From Acidobacteriota bacterium (GTDB taxonomy: Bacteria; Acidobacteriota; Holophagae; Holophagales; Holophagaceae): 64,000 nt of DNA. The notes beneath the pieces are model-generated. The model was not told the DNA's origin, searched no databases, and worked only from the letters and a program-made list of their open reading frames with translations. Positions 36,770 through 45,466 of the stretch are shown here, piece after piece (positions within the stretch are counted from its first letter, which is position 1; the number at the start of each line of letters is the position of its first letter). Made by a program: the position numbers and the translations under genes. The DNA lies in assembly GCA_016213735.1 (NCBI GenBank), contig JACQZU010000022.1, forward strand, positions 123,171 to 187,170, given 5' to 3'.

Positions 36770-37734
36770 GGCAGGGGCTCGAAGAGTTCCGGACGGGTCT
36801 CGGCCAGGTCCAAGAGGCGGGAAAGGCGCACGCAGAAGCCCGCCGCGAACCAGGGCCGCCCCAGCTCCGGGAAGAGCCCGTCGTAGCGCCCCCCGGCGGC
36901 GAGCTCCTGCTGGGCGCCGGGGGCCCACAGGCGCAGCGTGGGACCGGTGTAGAAGGGCAGGCCATGGACGTCCGCCGGATCCACCCGGAGGGTCAGGCCC
37001 GCGGGCAGCAGGGGAAGGAGGGCCTCGAGGGTCCCGTGCAGGTGCTCCAGTTCCCGGGTGAGGGCGCCGGCGTAGGGGCTTCGGGAGAGTGCCTGGAGGC
37101 CGCCCGCCCCGTCCAACTGCTCCAGGAGCGTCTCGGCGTGAGCCAGCAGCCTGGGGGCCGCGGGGTGGTCCGCCAGGGCCTCGGCGGCGCGGTGGGCACT
37201 GCGCCGCGAGATGGCCCGGACGAGCGCGTCCCGGAGGGCGGGGGGGAGGCCCTCCTGGTCCATGGGAACCCTCAGCAGCGCGGCGTGGCCCAGCTGGAGG
37301 ATGCCGCCCCGGAGGCCCAGGGCGCCGGGCACGGCCAGGAGCAGTCGGGCCAGCTCGACGTCCGCGCCGGGCCGGCCCTCCGGGTCCTCATGGATCCGCT
37401 CGCAGCCGACTTCGAAGCGCTCCACGGGTTCCCAGGGCTGGAGGGGCCGCCGGAAGATCGCCCCCGCGTAGGCCACACGCGGCGGCGGTTCGGGGAAGCG
37501 CTGGCTGAGCAGCCGCGCCAGGGACACCGTGAAGTCTGAACGAAGGGCCACCAGCTCGTTCCCGTCGAAGAAACGGAGGCAGTCGGCCTCGTGGGGTTCC
37601 CTGAGCACCAGCGAGGGATGGAGCTCCTCGTATCCATGGCGTTGGAGGAGGGCCATCAGGGCGCCCTCCCACCTGCGCAGACGGCGGGCGGCGTCGAAGA
37701 GGAGGTCGGGGAAGTGGGGGGTGCGGATGGGCAT
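36766..37734 (-). CDS. hisZ: ATP phosphoribosyltransferase regulatory subunit
   Basis: A 322-aa HisRS-like protein with no tRNA anticodon-binding domain. Motif-2-like sequence is seen as FFDGNELVALRSDFTVSLARLL and RVAYAGAIFRRP, with the histidyl-tRNA synthetase-type ELAAGGRYDGLFPELG near the end. HisZ forms a hetero-octamer with short HisG, is required for its activity and carries histidine feedback inhibition. Its overlap with hisG supports joint translation. Confidence 0.93.
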   Translation of the reverse strand: MPIRTPHFPDLLFDAARRLRRWEGALMALLQRHGYEELHPSLVLREPHEADCLRFFDGNELVALRSDFTVSLARLLSQRFPEPPPRVAYAGAIFRRPLQPWEPVERFEVGCERIHEDPEGRPGADVELARLLLAVPGALGLRGGILQLGHAALLRVPMDQEGLPPALRDALVRAISRRSAHRAAEALADHPAAPRLLAHAETLLEQLDGAGGLQALSRSPYAGALTRELEHLHGTLEALLPLLPAGLTLRVDPADVHGLPFYTGPTLRLWAPGAQQELAAGGRYDGLFPELGRPWFAAGFCVRLSRLLDLAETRPELFEPLP

Positions 37735-37765
37735 GGTTCGGGGTTTCGGTTCTCGGCGGGCGCGC

Positions 37766-38470
37766 CTAGGTTTTCGGTTTTCGGGTGCCGGGTTTCGATT
37801 GGGGGGCCTCGGGCCTGGATTTCACGAGGACAGGAGCCGCCCGCTCGACGTGCCGCCGCTGGAGGACCGCGACGGCGTCGGCCAGGCCCAGGCCCTGGGA
37901 GACCAGGAGCAGCTCCAGGTGGAAGAGCAGGTCCGCCGCCTCCTCCAGGAAGTCGGTCCGGTGTCCGGGTGTGCGGGCGTGGTCCAGTTTCTGGGCGGCC
38001 AGGGCCGCCTCCCCGGCCTCCTCCACGACCTTCTTGGCGATGCGGCCGGGTCCCCGGGCGAAGAGCTTCTGGGTGTAGCTGCCTTCCATGCTGGCGCTGG
38101 CCTTCCGTTCCTGGAGCAGGGCCTCCAGGCGGCCCAGCCAGGGCAGGGGCGCCGTGGCCCCCTCGCCGTCGAAGCAGCTCGGGGATCCCGTGTGGCAGGT
38201 GGGCCCCTCGGGCTCGGCGGTGACCAGGAGGGCGTCCCGGTCGCAGTCGGGGGAAAGTCCGCAGAGGCGCAGGACGTGTCCGCTCTCCTCCCCCTTGGTC
38301 CAGAGTTTCCGCCGGGAACGGCTCCAGAAGGTGACGCGCCGGGAGGCCAGGGTCTTCTCCACGGCCTCCCGGTTCATCCAGGCGAGCATGCGCACCTCCC
38401 CGGCCGGGGTCTGGACGATGGCGGGGATCAGTCCCTGGGCGTCGTAGGACAGGCTTTCGGGATCGAACAT
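37766..38470 (-). CDS. hisI: Bifunctional phosphoribosyl-AMP cyclohydrolase/phosphoribosyl-ATP pyrophosphatase
   Basis: A 234-aa HisIE fusion. The N-terminal HisI part (VRMLAWMNREAVEKTL, GHVLRLCGLSPDCDRDALLV, TCHTGSPSCF) holds the zinc and magnesium ligands of the cyclohydrolase. The C-terminal HisE part (about 110-205; SYTQKLFARGPGRIAKKVVEEAGEAALAA, DLLFHLELLL) is the all-alpha pyrophosphatase. It carries out steps two and three of the pathway. The C terminus (after LQRRHVERAAP) is a proline/lysine-rich tail. ATG 38470 is chosen at the HisI start; the gene follows hisF by eight bases. Confidence 0.94.
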   Translation of the reverse strand: MFDPESLSYDAQGLIPAIVQTPAGEVRMLAWMNREAVEKTLASRRVTFWSRSRRKLWTKGEESGHVLRLCGLSPDCDRDALLVTAEPEGPTCHTGSPSCFDGEGATAPLPWLGRLEALLQERKASASMEGSYTQKLFARGPGRIAKKVVEEAGEAALAAQKLDHARTPGHRTDFLEEAADLLFHLELLLVSQGLGLADAVAVLQRRHVERAAPVLVKSRPEAPQSKPGTRKPKT

Positions 38471-38478
38471 GGGGGACC

Positions 38479-39231
38479 TCAGAGGCGGACGAGCACGCCG
38501 TGCTCGGCGAGGAAGGACTTCAGGCGGGGAATGGGCAGACGCCCTTCGTGGAAGAGGGTGGCGGCGAGCACCGCGTCGGCGCCGCACTCCAGGGCCTCCT
38601 GGAAGTGGGCCTCCGTGCCGGCCCCTCCGCTGGCGATCACGGGCACGGGCAGGCGGGCGGCGGCCATCAGGAGCTCCGTGTCGAAGCCGTCCTGGGTGCC
38701 GTCCCGGTCAATGCTGGTGAGGAGGATCTCCCCGGCGCCCAGGTCCACGGCCCGTTCCAGCCAGGGCAGGGCGCCCAGCTCCGTGCGCAGCTTCCCGGCG
38801 TGGGTGAAGACCCGCCACCCCAGGGCCGGGTCCCGGGCGACATCCGCGGCCAGAACGATGCATTGCCGCCCGAAGATCCCTGCGGCCTCCTCCAGGAAGG
38901 GGGGGTTGGCCACGGCGGCGGAGTTGATGGCCACCTTGTCGGCCCCCGCCCGGAGGAGGTTCCGGATGTCCTCCAGGTCCCGCACGCCGCCCCCCACCGT
39001 GAAGGGGATGCCGAGCTGGCGCGCGGCCTCCCGCACCCAGTCGAGGCGGGTCTTCCGGGCCTCCAGGGTGGCGCTGATGTCCAGGAAGACCAGTTCATCG
39101 GCGCCTTCCAGGTCGTAGCGCCGAGCCAGTTCCACCGGGTGGCCGATGTCCCGGAGCTGCTTGAAGTTCACCCCCTTCACCACGCGGCCGTCCTTCACGT
39201 CCAGGCAGGGGATCACGCGCTTGGCGGGCAT
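38479..39231 (-). CDS. hisF: Imidazole glycerol phosphate synthase, cyclase subunit
   Basis: A 250-aa TIM barrel. VIPCLDVKDGRVVKGVNF contains the catalytic Asp on strand one, and LLTSIDRDGTQDGFD the second catalytic Asp; VGGGVRDLEDI and ASGGAG bind the phosphates. It uses ammonia from HisH to form imidazole glycerol phosphate and AICAR. It begins one base after the hisA stop codon. All catalytic residues are present. Confidence 0.97.
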   Translation of the reverse strand: MPAKRVIPCLDVKDGRVVKGVNFKQLRDIGHPVELARRYDLEGADELVFLDISATLEARKTRLDWVREAARQLGIPFTVGGGVRDLEDIRNLLRAGADKVAINSAAVANPPFLEEAAGIFGRQCIVLAADVARDPALGWRVFTHAGKLRTELGALPWLERAVDLGAGEILLTSIDRDGTQDGFDTELLMAAARLPVPVIASGGAGTEAHFQEALECGADAVLAATLFHEGRLPIPRLKSFLAEHGVLVRL

Positions 39232-39232
39232 C

Positions 39233-39943
39233 TCAGGAGCCTCCCAGGGCGGCGCGGGTGCGCGGGTCGTCGAGGGAGATGCGGCCGTCCAGCAGCGCCT
39301 TCCCGCTGATGGCGCCCGTGACTCCGGGGACCGTGGCGCAGGCGGCCAGGTCTTCCAGGTCCCGGAGGCCGCCGGAGGCCTGCACGGAGAAGCCGGCGCG
39401 GGCGACCAGATGCAGCGACTCCAGACCCGGTCCTTCCAGGCCTCCGTCCCGGTCCACGTCGGTCACCAGGGCCCGGTCCAGGCCAAGGTCCCGAAGTTCG
39501 CGGAAGATCTTGTCATGGGTCCGCGCCGCGGCCTCGGTCCATCCCCGGGTGGCGACCTGGCCGGACTTCAGGTCCAGGGCCGCCAGGATCCGGTCTCCGG
39601 GCAGGTCCCGGAGTGCGGAAGGGCTCTCCACGGCCAGGGTGCCCACCACCGCGTCGAAGCCTTCGGCCAGGACGGAATCCACGAGCTCCTTGCTGCGCAG
39701 GCCCCCCCCCAACTGGAAGCGGACTCCGGCCCATCGCCCGGGGAAACTCCGGAAACGGTTTTGGCGAGGGCGGCCGAAGGCGCCGTCCAGGTCCACCAGG
39801 TGGATGCGCGTGGCCCCGGCCTCCACCAGGCGCTGGATCCAGGCTTCCGGTTCCAGATCGTAGAAGGTGCTTCGGGCGGGGTCCCCCTTCCGCAGGCGCA
39901 CCACCCGGCCGTCCATCAGGTCCATGGAGGGAATCAATTGCAC
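39233..39943 (-). CDS. hisA: Phosphoribosylformimino-5-aminoimidazole carboxamide ribotide isomerase
   Basis: A 236-aa TIM barrel of the HisA/HisF family. LIPSMDLMDGRVVRLRKGD holds the strand-one catalytic Asp, with VDLDGAFG, QLGGGLRS, VTDVDRDGGLEG (second catalytic Asp) and ASGGLRDLEDL. It performs the Amadori isomerisation before HisF/HisH. I place the start at GTG 39943 because GGAGGTCGC precedes it; this start overlaps the end of hisH by ten bases. The frame upstream of it reads through hisH. Confidence 0.94.
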   Translation of the reverse strand: MQLIPSMDLMDGRVVRLRKGDPARSTFYDLEPEAWIQRLVEAGATRIHLVDLDGAFGRPRQNRFRSFPGRWAGVRFQLGGGLRSKELVDSVLAEGFDAVVGTLAVESPSALRDLPGDRILAALDLKSGQVATRGWTEAAARTHDKIFRELRDLGLDRALVTDVDRDGGLEGPGLESLHLVARAGFSVQASGGLRDLEDLAACATVPGVTGAISGKALLDGRISLDDPRTRAALGGS

Positions 39944-40566
39944 GCGACCTCCCGGGGACCCCGGGGACCCTCGCCCGTCCAGAGAAGGGCACGCTCCAGG
40001 AGGAGCAGGCCGAAGGCCCCGGACTTCTCGGGGTGCGGCTGGAAACCCAGGACTCGGCCCCGTCCTTGGACGGCCGCAAAGCTGCGCCCGTGCTCCGCCA
40101 CGTAATTGGTCTCGGGTCCCGCCTCCAGGGCGTAGCTGTGGACAAAGTAGAGCCAGCCCCCCTTGGGATCCGGGAGGGCGGGGTGGGCCAGGCGGGCCCG
40201 CACCCGTGACCATCCCATGTGGGGCACCTTGACCCCCGGCCCGAGGCGGCGGACCAGGCCCGGCAACAGGCCCAGACCAGAACTCCTGGGGGCCTCCTCG
40301 CTCCCCTCCGCGAGGAGCTGCAGGCCCAGGCAGATCCCGAGGAGATGGCGGCCCCCCGCCACCATCTGAGGCAGTTCGTGCCACCAGCCGGCCTTCCGGA
40401 GGGCTTTCGCGGCCGCCTCGAAATGGCCCACGCCAGGGAGGACCAGGGTCCCCTGCGGGGCCGCCTGGTCCGGGCGCTCCGCGCGGAGGTGGTCCAGACC
40501 GAGACGGTCCAGGGCTCCTTCGAGGGAGGCCAGGTTGCCGGCGCCGTAGTCGATGAGGGTGATCAT
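39934..40566 (-). CDS. hisH: Imidazole glycerol phosphate synthase, glutamine amidotransferase subunit
   Basis: A 210-aa class I glutamine amidotransferase. The nucleophile Cys is in GICLGLQLL and the catalytic His-Glu pair in FQPHPEKSG; the oxyanion-strand region is LPGVGHFEAAA. It supplies ammonia to HisF. ATG 40566 overlaps the hisB stop by four bases. The final C-terminal residues (GPRGPREVACN) overlap the hisA ribosome binding region. Confidence 0.96.
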   Translation of the reverse strand: MITLIDYGAGNLASLEGALDRLGLDHLRAERPDQAAPQGTLVLPGVGHFEAAAKALRKAGWWHELPQMVAGGRHLLGICLGLQLLAEGSEEAPRSSGLGLLPGLVRRLGPGVKVPHMGWSRVRARLAHPALPDPKGGWLYFVHSYALEAGPETNYVAEHGRSFAAVQGRGRVLGFQPHPEKSGAFGLLLLERALLWTGEGPRGPREVACN

Positions 40567-41147
40567 GCGGTCAGGGTCCCCTTGGTGCTGGGCACGGCGT
40601 CGCCCTCCCGGCGCACCGCAGTCCGCAGGGCACGGGCCAGGCCCTTGAAAAGGGCCTCGAGCTTGTGGTGGGCGTTCTCCCCGTAGAGCACCGCCGCGTG
40701 GAGGTTGAAGCGGCCGCGGGAGGCCAGGGCGTGAAAGAATTCCCGCGCCATCTCCGACTGGAAGCCGTCCCCGAGGACCACCGAGGGCAGCTCGGCCTGG
40801 AAAACGCAGTAGGGGCGTCCCGACAGATCCACCACCACCCGGGCCAGGGTCTCGTCCATGGGAACGAGGGCCTCGCCCCAGCGGGCAATGCCCGCGCGGT
40901 CGCCCAGGGCCTCCCAGAGGGCTTCGCCCAGGCAGAGGCCCACGTCCTCCACCAGGTGGTGGCTGTCCACATGGAGGTCTCCCTTCGCCTCCAGTAGCAG
41001 CCCCATCCCGCCGTGGCGGGCCAGCTGCTGCAGCATGTGGTCGAAGAAGCCTAGCCCCGTGGCGATGCGGGCCTCGCCGCCTTCGAGGCAGAGCTCCAGG
41101 CTGATCCTGGTTTCGGCGGTGGTCCGTTCGATGGCGGCGCGTCTCAT
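40563..41147 (-). CDS. hisB: Imidazoleglycerol-phosphate dehydratase (monofunctional)
   Basis: A 194-aa dehydratase, one domain only. GLGFFDHMLQQLARHGGMGL, GDLHVDSHHLVEDVGLCLGEAL and LYGENAHHKLEALFKGLARAL hold the manganese-binding histidines. It removes water from imidazole glycerol phosphate. The N-terminal phosphatase domain found in E. coli HisB is missing, so histidinol-phosphate dephosphorylation must come from another protein. Its ATG overlaps the stop of the upstream hisC/HAD gene as ATGA (41144-41147). Confidence 0.96.
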   Translation of the reverse strand: MRRAAIERTTAETRISLELCLEGGEARIATGLGFFDHMLQQLARHGGMGLLLEAKGDLHVDSHHLVEDVGLCLGEALWEALGDRAGIARWGEALVPMDETLARVVVDLSGRPYCVFQAELPSVVLGDGFQSEMAREFFHALASRGRFNLHAAVLYGENAHHKLEALFKGLARALRTAVRREGDAVPSTKGTLTA

Positions 41148-42901
41148 GGCTGCTCCCGCGACAAGGTGGGCAACAAGTCTCTCAGGGTGGGCGCCTCGTA
41201 GGCCGCCCCGGCGGCGAAGCGGGCCCGGTCGGGGCCCACGGCCGCGAAACGCCATTCCACGGCGGGCTGCTCGGCCCGGGCCCGCTGGACGCACTCCGCG
41301 TCGTCCCGGGTGTCCCCCACGAAGGTGACGCGCTCTGCCCGGAATGCGTCCGCGAGCTGCAGGAGCCCCGCGGGTTCGGGCTTGCGGAGGTGGGGCCCTC
41401 CGTCCGCGATGGCGGGCAGGCTCCAGCCGAGCACATTCCAGGCCAGCTCCAATTCCTCGGGGGGCCTTCCCGTGAGGACGGCCAGATCCCCGGGGAAGAT
41501 CCGCAGCTCCTCCAGGTTCACCAGGGGGCGCTCCAGGTGGATCGTGTCGGCGTAGTGACGCTGCACGGTGGCCTTGGCTTCCGGCTCGCGGGCCGCGACG
41601 AGATCCTCGATTTCTGAGAAGGTGCGGCCCTCGAAGACCCGCTCCAGTTGCCCCCGTTCCGCCAGCACCCAGGCCGCGGCCGCCAGCCGGAAATCGTTGT
41701 TGAAGCCGCCGATGCGCTTGAAGGCGGTGAAGTGGTCGTCCCGCCAGGCGATCCCAGGGATCCGTTCCTCCAGGGCGCGGCGGACGGCCTCCATGAAGCT
41801 GCGGTCGGCCTCGATGAGCACCCCGTCCACGTCCAGCACCAGGAGTTGCCGGAACGCGCGCGGTCCCGGGGCGGGCAGCTGTCCCCCGAGGCTCCGGGCG
41901 GTGACGACGGCCTCGGCCTCCGTGCCCACCGTCACCCGGGCGCAATCCCCTTCCGCAAAGGTCCGCACGAGCTGGCCCGCGGCCCGGAGGGCCGGGCCCG
42001 GATCGGGGCGCACCAGCAGGAAATTGGCTGCGCTGGGCGGGGCCGGAGGCGTCAACGCCTCGGACAGGCGGACCCGGCGCGCAGCCACCTCGCGCACCCT
42101 GGCGTCGAAGGCGGAGGCGTGGTCCAGGGCCACGTCCAGCGCCTCCAGGCTGGCGGCAGGAATGGAATAGGGCAGCTGGAGGGCCGCCAGGCGCCCCACC
42201 AGGCCAGGGGCCCCCACCAGGTAGCCCAGGCGCCAGCCCGCCGAGGCCAGGGCCTTGCTGAAGGTGCGGAGCAGCAGGACGTTGGGCCACCGCTCCGGGG
42301 CCAGGCGGTGGGTGCGGGGCGCGAACTCGGCGTAGGCCTCGTCCAGCAGCACCAGGGGGGGATCGGGCCGGGTGGCGGCGGCGTCCAGCAACGGCTCCAG
42401 CTCCTCCGGCGGAATCCAGGCGCCGGTGGGGTTGTTGGGAAGGGTCACCCAGAGCTGGCGGGCCCCGGCCTCCAGGGCCTCGAACCACGGATCCATGGGA
42501 AAGGTGTCGCCCACGGGAACCCGCTGCAGGCGGCCCCGGTGGCGGGTCACCAGGAGGGGATAGAGCGAGAAGCCCGGCTCGGGCACCGCCACGCCATCCC
42601 CCGGCTGCAGACCTCCCAGGGCCACCAGGTCCAGCAGCGCGCCGCTGCTGGGCCCCAGGAGGACGCCCCCTTCCGGCGCGCCCAGGCGCCGGCGCAGGCG
42701 CTCGGTGAGGTCCCCCTGGCGTTCGGGGTAGACCCGGAAGTCCAGGGCCTGGAGGCGCGCCAGCAGGGCCTCCCGCGCCGCCGGGGGCCAGTCCTCCGCG
42801 GCCTCATTCATGTGCAGGCGGGCCAAGGGAATCCCCCCGCCCTCTCCCGGAGGACGGGTGTAGGCCGGAAGCTGCTGGAGGTCGGGTCTCAGAAGGGGCA
42901 T
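41144..42901 (-). CDS. hisC: Histidinol-phosphate aminotransferase fused to a HAD phosphatase
   Basis: A 585-aa fusion. Residues 1-345 are a fold-type I PLP aminotransferase of the HisC kind: LPNNPTGAWIP, LLDEAYAEF, PLP lysine Lys216 in FSKALASAGWRLGYLVG, ANFLLVRP. Residues about 350-585 are a complete HAD domain with Asp357/Asp359 (LVLDVDGVL), Thr477 (VLTGRP), Lys507 (RKPEPAGL) and the acidic loop Asp530 to Asp534 (VGDTRDDAE). Since the adjacent hisB lacks a phosphatase part and no hisN or hisJ lies in the operon, the HAD domain is the natural candidate for histidinol-phosphate phosphatase, acting on the aminotransferase product. That role is inference; fusions of HAD domains to histidine enzymes are known elsewhere. 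Confidence 0.92.
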   Translation of the reverse strand: MPLLRPDLQQLPAYTRPPGEGGGIPLARLHMNEAAEDWPPAAREALLARLQALDFRVYPERQGDLTERLRRRLGAPEGGVLLGPSSGALLDLVALGGLQPGDGVAVPEPGFSLYPLLVTRHRGRLQRVPVGDTFPMDPWFEALEAGARQLWVTLPNNPTGAWIPPEELEPLLDAAATRPDPPLVLLDEAYAEFAPRTHRLAPERWPNVLLLRTFSKALASAGWRLGYLVGAPGLVGRLAALQLPYSIPAASLEALDVALDHASAFDARVREVAARRVRLSEALTPPAPPSAANFLLVRPDPGPALRAAGQLVRTFAEGDCARVTVGTEAEAVVTARSLGGQLPAPGPRAFRQLLVLDVDGVLIEADRSFMEAVRRALEERIPGIAWRDDHFTAFKRIGGFNNDFRLAAAAWVLAERGQLERVFEGRTFSEIEDLVAAREPEAKATVQRHYADTIHLERPLVNLEELRIFPGDLAVLTGRPPEELELAWNVLGWSLPAIADGGPHLRKPEPAGLLQLADAFRAERVTFVGDTRDDAECVQRARAEQPAVEWRFAAVGPDRARFAAGAAYEAPTLRDLLPTLSREQP

Positions 42902-42967
42902 GGTCGTGTCGGGGGTCGCCAGGGAGGGGGCCGGGTGGGCCCGGGTCGGGTCTCCAGGGGGAAAAGG

Positions 42968-44275
42968 TCAGCGGGGGGCGCGGAGGCGGGCGCTCTGGGC
43001 GTGGTGGGGCAGCCCCTCCGCCACCGCCAGTTCCGCGACCCAGGGAGCCAGGGTGGCGGCATCGTCGGCAGACAGCCGGATCAGGCTCTGGCGTTTCAGG
43101 AAGGTGGCCACCCCCAGGGGGCTGGAGAAGCGCGCGCTCCGGTTGGTGGGGAGCACGTGGTTGGGGCCCGCGCCGTAGTCCCCGAAGGCCTCCGCGCTGT
43201 CGGAGCCGATGAACACGGCCCCCGCGGTGAGCAGGCCGGGCAGCCAGGCCTCAGGGTCCCGCACCTGCAGTTCGAGGTGCTCCGGGGCCCAGAGCCGGGC
43301 CAGTTCCACGGCGGTCTCGCGGTCCGCGAGGACCAGGCGGCCATGGCGGGAGAGGCTGGCCCGTAGGATGTCCCTCCGCGGGGAATCCTCCACCCGGGCC
43401 GCAAGCCGCCGGGCCACGGCCTGCAACAGGCCTTCGTCGTCGGAGACCAGCACCGAGGCGGCGTCCGGGTCGTGTTCCGCCTGGGCCAGGAGGTCCTCCG
43501 CCACCCGGTCGGGGTCCGCGCCCCCGTCGGCCAGCACCAGCACTTCGGTGGGCCCCGCCACGCTGTCGATGCCGCAGGCCCCCTGGATCTGACGCTTGGC
43601 CTCGGCCACGAAACGGTTGCCCGGGCCCGCCACCAGGTCTACCTCTTCCACGAAGGCCAGCCACCCCACGGCCTGGGCCCCGCCCAGGGTGACCAGCACC
43701 TCCAGGCCCAGCAGGGCCGCGGTGGCCAGGACGAGGGGGTCCGCACCCTCCGGACGGGGCGGGGTGACGGCCACGATGCGCGGGACTCCGGCCACCTGGG
43801 CCGGAATCACCGTCATGGCCAGGGTGGAGGGGTAGAAAGCGCGCCCACCGGGAACGTAGACCCCCACCGAGCCCAGGGGAACCCACCGCTCTCCCACGGT
43901 GCCCCCGCCCGGGAGGGACAGGGTCACGTCCTGGAGGGCCGCCCGCTGGGCCTCGGCGAAGCGCCGGATGCCGCGCGACATGTCTTCAAGGGCCGAGATG
44001 AGGGCGGGCCGCTCTTTTCGGAGGCGCTCCAGGCTCTCCCGGCACCTTTGGGGGGGAACCCGAAGGGTCCCGGGCTCCAGGCACACCCCGTCGAGGCGCT
44101 GGCTGTGGCGCAGCACGGCGGGCAGCCCCTCGGCCCGGACCTCCGCAAGGATCGCAGCCACCGTGGCCTGGGTGTCCCGCTCCGCTTCCCCGTCCCTGGA
44201 CAAGGCCGCCACCCAGCCGGGCAGCTCAGCCCGGTCAAGCGCCTGGATGGAAGGGATGAAGCAACACCTGTGCAC
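42968..44275 (-). CDS. hisD: Histidinol dehydrogenase
   Basis: A 435-aa zinc enzyme that oxidises L-histidinol to L-histidine with two NAD. Typical motifs are PLGSVGVYVPGGRAFYPSTLAMTVIPAQVAGV, DSVAGPTEVLVLAD, LLAQAEHDPDA (zinc/catalytic), LWAPEHLEL and GAGPNHVLPTNRSARFSSPLGV. It is the first his gene in the run and probably leads the operon; a promoter must lie in the 56 bp upstream or further up in the cytochrome gene. The start is taken as GTG 44275, whose ribosome site is poor, so the real start could be slightly different. Confidence 0.93.
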   Translation of the reverse strand: MHRCCFIPSIQALDRAELPGWVAALSRDGEAERDTQATVAAILAEVRAEGLPAVLRHSQRLDGVCLEPGTLRVPPQRCRESLERLRKERPALISALEDMSRGIRRFAEAQRAALQDVTLSLPGGGTVGERWVPLGSVGVYVPGGRAFYPSTLAMTVIPAQVAGVPRIVAVTPPRPEGADPLVLATAALLGLEVLVTLGGAQAVGWLAFVEEVDLVAGPGNRFVAEAKRQIQGACGIDSVAGPTEVLVLADGGADPDRVAEDLLAQAEHDPDAASVLVSDDEGLLQAVARRLAARVEDSPRRDILRASLSRHGRLVLADRETAVELARLWAPEHLELQVRDPEAWLPGLLTAGAVFIGSDSAEAFGDYGAGPNHVLPTNRSARFSSPLGVATFLKRQSLIRLSADDAATLAPWVAELAVAEGLPHHAQSARLRAPR

Positions 44276-44331
44276 CTCGTTCGGTGGAAGGCCCAGTGTG
44301 GCAGGCGGGACGCGAAGGGGGCAAGGAGAAT

Positions 44332-45372
44332 TCAGCGCGCCTTCTTCAGATCCTCCGCGACCCAGGCCCTCAGGAGCGCCAGGGCCTGTTCGTCGACCAG
44401 CACGCTCCCGAGGGGCGGCATGGAAACCGCGCTTCGGCGGTGCGCCATCCGGTAGAGGAGGGAACTGCGGGCCGGTTCCCCCCGGGCGATGCGCCGGGTC
44501 TGGCCCGCGGGCAGTTCAGGGATTCCCCAGCGGCCCCGCTGGTCCACCGTGCTCGCCAGGCCCGGCGCCGCCTCCGGGTCCTTCGCGCCCGTGAGGTGCC
44601 GGAGAAGGAGTCCCTGCTTGGCGTGAGGTCCTTCCGCCTGGTGACAGCTGCCGCAGTTCGAGGAGAGGTAGCCCAGGGCGGCGCGGGCCCGGGGGGACCG
44701 GGCCGGGATGCGGGGAGGGGTCCGAAGCAGGCCGGGCTGGGGCGGGTCCAGGAGGTTGCCCTCCACGAGGGTCTTGAGGTTGGCCATGCCGGGGGCGAAG
44801 GGTTCGGCGTGGGGAGCCAGCGGATCACGATCGGTGGAGAGCTGGAGCGGCGTGAACCCCAGGACTTCGGGGCGGCCCGTTTCGTGGCAGGCCTTGCAAT
44901 CTTCCACGGAGGGGACCGAATGGCGTTTCCCGCCCGGAAGGGGGTGGTGCTCGGGAAGGCCTTCGACGGGGACCCGGAGGGCGTCGGTCTGGGCCTCGTT
45001 CCATGCGTAGCTGGCGTAGCTCCAATTCCTCGCGTCCACCTTCTCCATGAGCCGGGTCTCCACCTTGCGGCCCCCGAAGGAGAATTCCTTCCAGAACTTG
45101 GTCCCCACCGGGAAGTCCCAGGCGTCGGGGTCCTTCGCGTCGATGCGGGTTCCGGGGGGGAGGAAGATCCAACGGTGCTTGGCGGCCCCGTCGGACCAGA
45201 GGGGGTACTGGGGGCTGTAGGGACGGTTGACGGGATCCACGTTCAAACTCCCGGCTTTGTAGAGCCCCGTCTCGGACAGCAGCTTCGGAGGTTCTGCCAA
45301 GAGCGGGCAGCCCAGGAGGGCGCCCAGGAGCAGCGTCAGGTGCACCCGGCTTTCTCGAGGGGTGAGATTCAT
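44332..45372 (-). CDS. Exported diheme cytochrome-like protein (TIGR03806-like)
   Basis: A 346-aa protein with a signal peptide (LTLLLGALLGCPLLA). It has two c-heme motifs, CKACH and CGSCH, and a late methionine in SMPPLG that could be an axial ligand. The N-terminal part (YSPQYPLWSDGAAKHRWIFLPPGT, FPVGTKFWKEFSFGGRKVETRLMEK) matches a conserved family of secreted heme proteins (TIGR03806 type). It probably works in the periplasm or at the cell surface in electron transfer, perhaps as an oxidase of an unknown compound. It lies upstream of hisD on the same strand with a 56-base gap. Confidence 0.8.
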   Translation of the reverse strand: MNLTPRESRVHLTLLLGALLGCPLLAEPPKLLSETGLYKAGSLNVDPVNRPYSPQYPLWSDGAAKHRWIFLPPGTRIDAKDPDAWDFPVGTKFWKEFSFGGRKVETRLMEKVDARNWSYASYAWNEAQTDALRVPVEGLPEHHPLPGGKRHSVPSVEDCKACHETGRPEVLGFTPLQLSTDRDPLAPHAEPFAPGMANLKTLVEGNLLDPPQPGLLRTPPRIPARSPRARAALGYLSSNCGSCHQAEGPHAKQGLLLRHLTGAKDPEAAPGLASTVDQRGRWGIPELPAGQTRRIARGEPARSSLLYRMAHRRSAVSMPPLGSVLVDEQALALLRAWVAEDLKKAR

Positions 45373-45466
45373 GGTGGGTCGCTCCGGAATTGGGTAAATC
45401 CAGACTCATTCGCTGGAATTCCACTATGGCTCCGCCCGGCCGATCCCGCCACCCCCAGGGGATGTT

